64,000 nucleotides of DNA from Eutreptiella sp. 'Long Island Sound 2002' (Eukaryota > Euglenozoa > Euglenophyceae > Eutreptiales > Eutreptiaceae): contig OZ038380.1 in NCBI GenBank assembly GCA_964036045.1, positions 119,422,699 to 119,486,698 on the forward strand, written 5' to 3'. The first letter of the stretch is position 1. Each line of letters starts with the position of its first letter. Made by a program: the position numbers and the translations under genes. The notes under the pieces were generated by a model. It saw only the letters and a list, made by a program, of their open reading frames with translations. It did not search any database and was not told where the DNA came from. Shown here piece by piece: positions 11,634 through 21,539 of the stretch.

Positions 11634-14600
11634 CTATGGTGCTACAGCAGCTACCAAGTGGACCAACAGGTCCTTGACATCCAAAGAAATGTTCTTTTTC
11701 TTTAGGTAGTCCATCCAGACCGTGGTGTACCTCGGTACAAAACTGCTCGGAGGCTCCCACGAATCCCTGGATGCGGCGAATCCCTTCCAACGGACCTCAT
11801 ACAGCCTACCCCCAGGCGTCCCCAGGTCCGGCTTGTCCGCCAGGATCTTCTCAGCGGTGAAGTCGTCGTCCTCACCCTCGTCGTCCGAGTCAACATCGCC
11901 GGCCGTGAACTCGAAGGTGACGGGACGTCCGCTGGGGTCTGGTGCTCGAGGACGAAGCTGGGTATGGTCGCGGTCCAGGATCTTGTTATCCCCCACACGA
12001 ACCGCGTACACATCCTGCCCGACCTTCCGCACGATTACCTCCGGCACATACCAAGATGCCTGCCGATGCCTGGACAGGACATCCTTGTGGTGCCGCTCCA
12101 CCCACACGGTGTCTTGAAGAGAATACTTCTGGACTTTTCCTTGCTTGAAGTACTTGGCCCTCTTGTCATGCTCGTCCTGAAGTGCCTTGCACACTTTGGC
12201 CGCCGTGTCGTCCGCCTCAGCCATCATAGCGTTCGCATCCCGGGCCACCTTGCCATGGTTCATCCACGGGAGAGTGCGCGACACTCGATCCCGTAGGAAC
12301 AGGATGCGATGGGGCGACAGTCCAGTGGGTTCCGGAAGGTCGTGATACGCCTGGAGCACTCTCCACAGCGAGTTATACCAGTTCCGGCCCGGTTCGTCAA
12401 TGTGCAGCTGGCGGAACTTCTCGAACATCTGCCGCCCGGCCACTTCAGCACGGCCATTCGACCGGCTGTGGTACGCCACGGTCTTGGCGTGCCGAATCCC
12501 CATGTGCTTACACATCGTCTTGAACCACGTCCCCACGAATTGACTGCCCCGATGGCTGCAGATGACAGCTGGGACATCGAAAATCGTCAGCCAATGCCTG
12601 ATCATGGCATTAGCGACGGTCTTGGCCTGCAGCCCCACTCCATGCTTGTCCTTCTTGTCCTTCTTCTTGGACTTCTTGCCCGGGACTGCCACGATATACC
12701 CGCTGTGCCTGTCCACCGCCAGGATGACACAGTCGTAGGTCTCTCCTTCCACGGTGACCTCAGGCATGGCGAACACATCCATGGCAACGGACCGCATAGG
12801 GGCCTCCGGTATAGCCGTGTACACCGGGTTGCCCGCTGTGGAGTGGTTGGGGCTCTTCGTGGCCCGACACACGGCACAGTCGCTGCAGTACCTATCCAGG
12901 AAGGCGTAGTACCCCGGAGGGAACTTGAAACGCCACTCCAGGTCCTGCTGCATCTTGTCTCGGCCAGGGTGCATGAGCTGGGCGTTGTGCCAATGGTCAA
13001 TGAGCTCCTCCACTCGGTTCTCGGGCACCAGCAGCTTGTCCTTGAGGAACAGCTTGTCCCCATCCTCGGTCAAGCCCTCGGGCCATTCGTCGTCCGACGG
13101 GGCGCTCACGGCATTCCAGTACTTGCTCCAGTGCTCGGATGCCGCATAGTCATCCGACCAGTCCTCTGTGAGCACCGACCTGACTAGCTCTACAGGGGCC
13201 ACCATCCATTGCTCGAGTGTTTCCTCTCGAATAGCCTGGACTCGGGCGCTCCGGAACTTGGCCAGGTCTGTGCGGTTTGCCATCACCACAAAACACTTGA
13301 CTCCCTCTTGCTCCATGACCTTCTCCATCTCGATGATGCGCTTGGCCTCCTCGGTCTCCTCGGCGTCGCCATGGCTGGATATGTCCATCCAGGCCTTGCC
13401 CGCGGGGTAGGCCCAGCGACCGAGGCAATCTGCCACAGTGTTGTCCTTCCCCGGGACGTACACGACGCTGAGGTCGAACTTGGCGAACGTCTCGTGCCAT
13501 CGGGCCCTCCTAGCCGCTGGTCCTGAGGGGGTGTCGACATGCTCCTTGTGCCAGCTCTGTAGGGACTGGTGGTCCGTGCAAACCACCACCAGCTGCAGTC
13601 CGATGTGGCCAGACCACTTCCTGAGCGCACATACAATGGCGTATGTCTCCTTCTCCCTCGCGGTCCATGTTCGGCGTTGGCCCTCGGCCAGGATCCTGCT
13701 CCAAAACGCCACGGGAACATGAGTCCCGTCGTCCCGGATTTGCTCGAGGACTGCCCCCACGGCATAGTCCGAGGCGTCTGTCCGTAACACGAATCCCTTG
13801 TCCGGGTCAACCAGGAACAACCCCAACTGCCCCAGGAGTCGCTCCTTCAGGCGGTTGAACGCATCTTCAGCCTCAGGGGTCCAGGCAAGCATCTTCTTGC
13901 TCCCCTTCCGGCCATCGAACTTGCCCACTTGCAGCATCTTGTGCAGCGGCCCCGACAGTTCTGCATACATCCGGACATAGCCCGAATAGTAGTTGCAGAA
14001 CCCCATGAAGGACCGGAGTTCGCTGATGGTCTGGGGCTTCTCCCAGTGGTGCAGGGACGCCAGCTTCCCAGGCATGGGACGGCGTTGCCCGTGACCAACC
14101 ACGTGACCCGCGAACTCCACTTCCTTCACGAAGAGTGAGGCTTTGGTGGGCTAGCACACCATGTTGTGCTTGTCCAACTCACTGAGCACTCGGCGCAGAT
14201 CCTTCTCATGCGCGTCGATGAGCTCGTCCTCAGTCATGTTCTCCGTGCCGGACCCGATGATGATGTCATCCACGAAGGGATCGGCACAGTCCCGGACAGG
14301 ACCGAGTAGGTCCTCCATCATGCGCTGGAAAGCGGCGTTGCCATTCTTGGCACCCATAGGCACCACTTTCCACTGCATGGGCCCCAGCGGCGTCAGCATC
14401 GCTGTGCAGGGCCTGGAGTCCGGGTGTAGCGGCATCTGGTGGTAACCGTGTTTCAGGTCCAACACCGTGAAAATCCGCTTTTTCTGTTCCTTTTGGAGGA
14501 TGGAGTCGATCAGGGGAAGCGAGTACGAGTCGTGCTCGGTCTGCTCGTTCAAACCTCTGTAATCAACCACCAATCTCCACTCGCCTTTCTCCTTCTTGAG

Positions 14601-16699
14601 CACGATGAAGGCTGGGCTGGCCCACTCACTGTCGGAGGGTTCGATCCATCCCCGCTCAATGAACTCGGCCAACAGCTTCTTCATGGCCTCGGCCCGATCG
14701 CCCTGAAGTTGGTACTCCCGATGACGATAGATCTTCGGGTTCGGCTTCAGCTTGATCTTCGCGGTGCCGAACCTCCCACGATCTGGAGGGTTCTTGTTGG
14801 CGACGCCACTGTATAGCCGCGGATAGGCCTTGATCAGCCTCTCCTTCAGCTCGGCGACCTTCGGGTTCTCCTGGGCCTCTTCAGCCGCTTGCTTCAGTAT
14901 CGATACAACCGACCGCACTGCGGTATAGGCCTCTTCTGGGTCCGAGTCCGACTTCTCCTCGTCCGATATGCCGTCTTCATCGTCGTGGGTCTCGACTCCC
15001 ACCGATAATCTTCGAAAATTTGCGGCCTCGGGCTGGTGCTCGTCGCTACCGGTTCCCACTCTTGGAAAACCCCATGTTGGTGGGTCCGACCCAACCGGAC
15101 CATCGTATTGGTCCGCGATGTGATCCATGACCCTCGCCACGAACTCGTCCTTCTCGTACTTGCCGGTGACCAACATCTTGTCATCCCACCAATGCGGAGA
15201 CGTGACCATGGCTTGCCTCTTCTTGGCCGCCACACGGTCGTGCATCCCCATCCGCATGTAGTTGACGACGTCGTCGATCTCGGCGTGGGACAGGACGTCA
15301 ATGCCATCAATAGACTGATCCGTCCCCTCCTTGGGCTCAAACATGACCTTCATGGGCACCCCCTCCACCCTACGGATGAATGCTTCATCACCCGTGGGCT
15401 GGGCTGCGCCCCATCCACCAGGAAAGCCTTGGTACCCCACGCTTGACCCGGGGAGGGCATTGATACACCCTTGGCGTCGATGAACAACTCCTCCTCTGGC
15501 CCGAATGACATCTCGTTCAGGGTGATGGAGTCCAGCGTCGACTTGAGACCCTCCAGCGGACATGGGGTGGATCCTATGCCGGTTATGACCAGGATCCCCT
15601 TCGCCCTATCCGCGATGATCTTCTCCACCGTACGTCTGGTATTGTCCAGGGAGCCATGCCAACACATGGGTCCCCACTCCTTCAAACCCCAATGCCTGTG
15701 CCAGGCTGAGTCTCCTCGATGCCAATGCCTCCTGCACTTCCGCAAAAGTGGGGCATCCCGGGAAGCGAAGACGTCCGTCTCGGGCCATTCGGCTCCCAGC
15801 GTCTGGATCATCCTGTCGTACACCTGCGGCGCCATTCCATACTCCGTGAGCTGAACTCCGCGGTCTCCTCTGGACTTGGCACCCACAGCTTGCACAGCTC
15901 GGATGATCCGATCCTCTTCCTCAGCATTCCATTGGGATGATCCGCATGCATAATCCGTGGACAGCCATGTGAGGCATTCATCATCCTCCCGGACCAGCGT
16001 TGCACGATGGGGAAGGGCTCCATTGGCGTTGGCCACCATGAAGTCATACCCCATGATCATATCCCAATCGGTAATGTCGGCCACATAGAAGTTCCCGGAT
16101 AGAGTGCTTCTCTTCGCCTGATCAGGGCGGTTCAAGCGCTCATGCTCCCAGAATTCCATACTGATAGTCGCCTCATGGGTGCCACCACCCATAATCTCTC
16201 CGTTGGCGACCTTCAGGCGGACCGGTCTCCGGCTGGGCTGCAAGAATTTCTCCTTGAACAACCCTCTCCGGACCAGGCTCACCTGGGCACCCGTATCCAC
16301 CAACACATCCACCACCTTCTCCTCTCGTCCGCACCGTACTCGCACTTTCAAGTGCAACTGCCGCTCGTCGCCATGAGGTGTATGGACGACTCTCACGGCA
16401 TGCAACTCTAGCACGTCCGGGTGCATCAGGACTTCAAGGGTATGGTCACGGATGGTGTAGATCTTGGGTTGGTCCTGCCCGTCCACGGGGCTCTCCGTGG
16501 TCGCTCCTTCCTTCTTGCCATGTCCCGTACCCACATGTACTTCCCTTGGCAGGGTGCTCCAGGGGTTGGGAGTGGCGAAACTCAGTTGTTTTGGCTCTTC
16601 CGGAGCCTTTTTCGGCACCCGATGTGCCTTCGCTTTCTCTGGGATTCCACTGATTTTCGGAGGAGAGACCTCCGAGGTCCCACTCCCGTGGGGGCTCCT
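11634..16699 (-). pseudogene. Element X pol: protease, MTase-like domain, RT, RNase H, integrase, chromodomain
   Basis: Near-complete polyprotein. Follows gag in the same frame after the TAG at 16700-16702; the first ATG is at 16618. Domains: aspartic protease (VLVDTGAQVSLV near 16310-16275); methyltransferase-like region (DVFASRDAPLL to FLVDGAQ, 15785-15405) in which the catalytic NPP-type motif is replaced by CWHGSL; RT (VDYRGLNEQ near 14570, LDLKHGYHQMPL near 14450, FVDDIIIGSG near 14270); RNase H (LRTDASDYAVG near 13780); integrase (finger near 13000-12870, CSHRGSQFVG, GRAEVAG); chromodomain (VRWKGFAASRDSWEP near 11770). Two lesions are visible against B: a 1-bp deletion near 15405 (GGCTGCG against GGCTTGCG at 33617) and a TAG at 14151-14153 replacing Lys. 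In the integrase CSHRG replaces CSDRG, losing the second catalytic Asp. Confidence 0.92.
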
Positions 16700-16702
16700 C
16701 TA
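16700..16702 (-). promoter_or_regulatory. Gag UAG, candidate readthrough stop (X)
   Basis: Ancestral gag terminator, followed by AGGAGCCCCCACGGGAGTGGG. The stem CCCAC/GTGGG with loop GGGA begins 8 nt after the stop. The frame stays open into pol. Identical context to 50583-50585 in B. Confidence 0.6.
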
Positions 16703-19700
16703 GACTTGGCTTCCCGCAGCCCCTTCCGGCTGCGATCAGCCAGGACTTTGTCCACCACGTTGCTGGGCCCTGAGTTCCTCCAACGTCCTCAACATGTCCT
16801 CAGCAACTTATTCGATCGACCTCACTCGTCGGTCTTGACCAGGTCCACCACCATAGCCTCTTCCTCCGCCCTTTCCTTGGCCTTTGCCTTGGCCCTTTCC
16901 CCCGTCTCCGCCCTTCGCCTTCCAGTCGGAAATTCGCTGCTCCTTGGGCTTCTTCTCGGGGTGGGCTGCGAAGTAGGCCTTCTTGTCCGCCTCATACACC
17001 TTGCACTGACGATGGTCGTGTGCGTGGTTGTTTCCCTTGCCATAACAGACCCAGCACCCGTCGTGCTGAGACCTGTACTCCCGGAACGAGAGCGGTGGGT
17101 TCCCGATCCTCCTTGGCTCTTTGCCCTTCTTGGGTCCCACCTGGCTCCATCCGGACCGATCCTGCCCATGGTTCTTCACGTTGTGCGCCACAAACGCGAA
17201 GAAATGGGCCTCCTCGTGATCCTCCCGGGACCAGTGGTCTTGGCCACTTCCACTACCATCCTCCGCGTAGTTGGCCGTTTCCTCCTGGATCTCCCGCTGA
17301 AGGCGGTCTTCTGGGTGTCCTCGTTGTCCATGACCATGTCGATCCCGCACGTGGGCCTCGTTCTTCGCATTGAGCTTCAACTCCACCGTGATGTACTTCA
17401 AGATCTCGTCCAGGCTCATGCGCGCGAAGATGACCTGCATCCTCAACGGCTCCCCGCGCCTCCACTCCACGTTGTTGAGGCGCAGCAACTTTTGCCCCAT
17501 GGAGTCTCCAAACACCTCCACATACACGGCGTTCTTCAGTCCCAACATCCGGTTGGGTTCGCCCAAGTTCCTCCTGAAGAACTCCATCATACCCGCATGG
17601 GTATCCTCCGCCGCCATAATCCTCACCGCCACCCGCTTCTTGGCGCGCTTCTTCTCCTCGTCCTCCACTCGTCTCTTCCAGTTGCCGGGGAGGACGTCCT
17701 TCAGCAAGTGGCGGATCTCACTGGCCTCGTTCCAGTCTTCCACCAGCTTGAGGCATCTGCGGTACTTCCGCAGATACCGGTTCCACTCCCGGACCCGCAA
17801 CTCACCGCGGTCCAGCGGCAGTGGAATGGACCACAGGTCCTCCAGCTTCTGGTTAGGAGCGTCCACCCGCTCCTCATCCTCCAGCCACTGAAGGCAGGCC
17901 TGCTCCGTCCTGATCAGTCCTTCCCGGATCTGATCCCGCAGCTCCTCCTTCAGGTCCTGCGCCAGGCGGTGTGGGAATGTCCGGCATACCCACTTGTCCC
18001 GCGGCGCTCCCCGCATCTCGCCGACGACCTCCTCGGCGAAGTCCTCCCAGTCCAGGATGAAGTCATCCAGGTTGGAGGGGTTGCCATCGTAGTAGGGGAT
18101 TTTGATTCCCCTGAGGTCGTCAATCCTGATGGCGTCTCCGACGTCTCCAGCCACCACTCCACCGAGACGGATACCACCTGTGGCCGGGGGGTTTGAGTAC
18201 ACTCCCCGTACATCCCTCTCCTCCATGGAGTGCGGTCCAGTTGGGCCTGAACCCATGGGGTTTGGAATGCGGGAAGGACTTGCTCCATCGACCGTCCATA
18301 TCCCCGTATTGGGGTCCTTCACCCACAGGTTTCCGCTTGGATGGCCTCGACCATGTCCGTCGGCGCTTCCCATGGTTCGCCCCTGCATGGTCTGGTTCTG
18401 GATCTCGATCTTCTCTTCCGCATAGACTGCCATATTCGTCGTGAGCGGTACATCCTGGGCGGCATGGGACATCTGTACCGTCAGGCTCCTCGGGTCCGTG
18501 GTCACGTGCCCTTCCCGCATGGACCCAGCCGGTGCCGTGTGTTCCCCGAGCATTGTGGATTCGCTGAATAGGGGAACATACGGCAGCGCACCCGGGTCAA
18601 CACGCGGAGGCGCGTATGGTGCCTCTGCAGGGCCGCCCATGGGTTTCTCCATGGCGCTTCTGAGGGTCTTAACCCGCTCCACCAGCTCCACCGCGGCCGG
18701 CTTTGCCGGGAGCTCCGGACCCGAGGCGAGGGGCTGTCGCTCCTCTAGCCTTCTCAGGCGTCCCGACATGTCCTCCACTAAGTGGAGGAGGCTGTCCACC
18801 ACTTGCTGCTGCTTCTGCAGGGCCAGCTCCAGATTCTCCCGGTACCGGGCCTGATCCGCTCGCAGCTCCTCCATGTGGTTCTCCGCGGCCGACTGGTCGT
18901 CCAGGATCCCCGCGACGTCCTCCTCTGGAGCGTCCTTGGCGTTGTCCAGCCGGTCAAGGTGATGCACGATGGCGTCCATCCCCATCTTCGGGTACTTGCC
19001 CATGAGGAAGGACACGTGCTCGCAGTGGCACGCAGCGTGCTTTCCGCCAGATTCAGCGCATCCCGCAGTTCCCGGCACCTCAGACTCATCACCCATAAGC
19101 GTATCGCCTATGGCGTCCGTCTCTGGTCCCGTGTGCCGGGGCACAGGTGCCGTCCGGGCCCTGGCTGGCCTCTCCAAGCCCTCGGCGTCGTGCTGCAGGG
19201 CGGGCTCGGGGGCCGTATGCGCCCTGGCGATTGGCGCGGGCGTCTCCGACTCCGAAGGTGGCTCCTGGGCTGTCCGATAGCCCTCGGAGTGCCCTTCGGA
19301 TTCCCACAACCTGACCGGGCTGGGGTCCGTGTCCATAGCCCCGGCGTCCCTTGCCGCGGACTTGGGTGACCCGCGCTTCCGGTAGCGCCGGGCCCGTCCT
19401 CCACTGCTGCCTGAATGGCAGGCCTCGTCAGAGTCCTCCGCGGCGGAGCGGAGGTTGCATGCCTTTCGGCAGCGACGCTCACACATGGAGACCAGGTCCT
19501 CCATGTCACGTCCTCCTCTTCCCGACTGTCGTACTTCTCTTCGGGCTTCAACTTCAGGAGTTCGCCATGCTCTCGAACGTCTCGGTTCTTCTATGGCTCC
19601 GATCTCCGGCGTGGTCTCCACCGAGTCCACAAAACGCACCTGGGGCGTACTTGGGCAGGGCTCATAAGGGCCCAAGTCCCCGGGTCGGCGGTTGGTAGGG

Positions 19701-19810
19701 GCAGCAGGTAAGCCTCTGCTACCATAAAGAAGGTCCCTACCAGGACCGGCCCCCGCTGTGCCCCTTCCGCCTGTCACCCCTGCTGACTTGCTCCGGATCA
19801 ACGATTGCAT
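16703..19810 (-). pseudogene. Element X gag, LTR-initiated, one premature stop
   Basis: The reading frame starts at ATG 19810 inside the 5' LTR (MQSLIRSKSAG), crosses the LTR/PBS boundary as DLLY-GSRG-LPAAP, and runs 1000 codons to TAA 16808-16810. That TAA replaces a GAG/Glu kept in B (SIEEVAED), so the original end was TAG 16700-16702. Visible parts: an acidic/basic, low-complexity N-terminal third; a probable coiled coil at about residues 275-360; the retrotransposon gag core around residue 570 (IPYYDGNPSNLDDFILDWEDF region); and an expanded zinc knuckle CX2CX8HX4C at about 919-936 (CWVCYGKG..HDHRQC), then a Lys/Gly-rich tail. The role is capsid/nucleocapsid. Without the one stop it would be about 1036 codons. 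The strand and frame are certain. Confidence 0.9.
19707..19724 (-). promoter_or_regulatory. Primer-binding site of element X (tRNA-iMet type)
   Basis: Minus strand TGGTAGCAGAGGCTTACC directly follows the LTR end CTTCTTTA. The first 12 bases are complementary to the common eukaryotic initiator-tRNA 3' end CCTCTGCTACCA. It is also translated, as Gly-Ser-Arg-Gly-Leu. Confidence 0.85.
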
Positions 19811-21008
19811 TTCTCAAAATCCTCAAAATCCAGGGTCCAAATCCAAAAATATAGAAAATGTAATCCTCCTTCAACCCTGAACAGCAACCAGATCCCACAA
19901 GTATAGCAATAACCCAAATCACAATCCAAATCAGGCTGCGGGCTTTCGTTCAGCACACCGGTATTCCCACGGTGGCGGGCATGTACAAGAATTGCACCAA
20001 GGAAGAAAGCCCTGAAATTGGCATATGAACACAAATAAAGCAAAATTGGGGAAAGAGGTAAACATACACATTCACAGCCATAAACCCATCATTCCCTGGA
20101 CTCAAGACCTTCCCTTGACTCACCAACATATTACCCTGAACCAGGTCAAATGATATGGCTGAATGCCATGTGTCACAAGTCAATACACAAACCCCAAAAA
20201 TGTGTTCACTCCCAAGCCTCTAAATCCTAGCCCAATAGGGGAGGTGGCGTGTCATGGCCTAGAGTGGCACTCAGGACCATGCCCTACCCTGACATAACCT
20301 TGGTTGGACTTGGAGTTGATTGGGCTTGGAGAAATGACCTATGAGTTTGAACTCATAACATGCCAAAAAAACTGCCAATTCACACCATATTGGCCATATA
20401 TCAAATATATGCTCAAAATTGAGGTTACCACTTATCCGAAGGCTCAAAGCATGCATGGAATCGAAGTCTAATATTCATGGAGGATAGAGACCAAAGGCCA
20501 ATGCCCATGTACATCCCCACTGTACCCTCGAAACCCCTTCGGATATGGGCGCCACGCACTGCCCAAGTCAGCCCATGATTTTGAGACCAATTCTTGTAAT
20601 CTCTCGTGCGCCAAGCCAAATGGAGTACTCGATCCGGCATATGGTGGTGTCCAACTCCAAAGCATATGCCAACATATGAACAACATACCATGGTTCTACT
20701 TTCCATAGGCTTCTTGCTGTTTGCTGACCAGGTAAGTACACAAAACGCAAAAAAGAGCAAAAATTGAGGTCAAAAACATGAAAATATGACCAAATACAAA
20801 GTTGTCATGATAGTATATCTCTATGCTCACCCATGATATCCGCTCATGATTCAACACACGAATGATTGGAACCATTTGCGAACAATTCCCCCACTTGGAT
20901 CCCCAATCGGGCGCATGGAGATACCTTCGCCACTACTATCTACATGCCCCATGAAAATGGGAGTGCACCCATGGATCTCTTTGTCAAACATACCATGAGC
21001 AATACATA
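19725..21008 (-). repeat. 5' LTR of element X, first (U5-side) part
   Basis: Matches 8862-10145 closely and is broken at 21008 by element E. The rest is at 31779-32861. An AT box (TATATTTTT on the minus strand, 19853-19845) lies about 40 nt upstream of the gag ATG at 19810. If it is the TATA box, the mRNA leader before gag is very short. Confidence 0.9.
21004..21008. repeat. Target-site duplication ACATA, left copy (element E in X LTR)
   Basis: ACATA precedes the E LTR start TGTAAG; the second copy is at 31774-31778. The unoccupied site is present as a single ACATA at 10141-10145. Confidence 0.95.
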
Positions 21009-21539
21009 TGTAAGTGCGGTTAGCCCCATCTGCTCAGATTTTCAGACATTCTGTCCAGATTGGCTACATTTTGGTCATTCTCTTTGCATGGAGGAATCGC
21101 CGCCTCGCAGCTCAGTCTCAGGATATTTCCTATATATTTCTGATATGCCGGATTTGATTCCGCGGTCCATTCCCCGTAAATCCGCCGCGTTCCGCTATTT
21201 TAGCTGGAATTGCCATTTGCCGCTGACGCGCGCTCGCGGGCCAGATCGGCCAAACATTTTTACATAATTGGATTATTTAAATCTTTTCATACAGTTTTGG
21301 ACACTCAGATGTATTTAGAATAATTCGCATCAATTTTCTTCATAGACTGGGATTTTCTGCCGGACCACAACCAGCATGGACCTTGCTTCAGTTGTTGCTG
21401 CTCTCGCCTCCGTTGGTGTCCGAGTGTCCGGTTCTACCCCCAATAACAACATCCAGGGAGACTCCTCGCGTGCCTGCCCCACTGGTCTTGCCAGCCCCGA
21501 GCCCTCCGGCACCCACAACGACCCAGGGCAGCACTTTCA
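21009..21539 (+). repeat. 5' LTR of element E
   Basis: Begins TGTAAGTGCGG and ends GCAGCACTTTCA. It contains a TATA-like TATATAT at 21131 and the gag ATG at 21376, so the last 164 bp are coding. The 3' copy is 31242-31773. Confidence 0.95.

Noticed and set aside
16421-18196. 591-codon plus-strand open frame opposite X gag (and a similar one at 50304-51212 opposite B gag)
   Set aside because: Exact antisense of a recognisable gag. High GC leaves few stop codons on the opposite strand; the translation is low-complexity (Leu/Val/Pro/His) with no domain.
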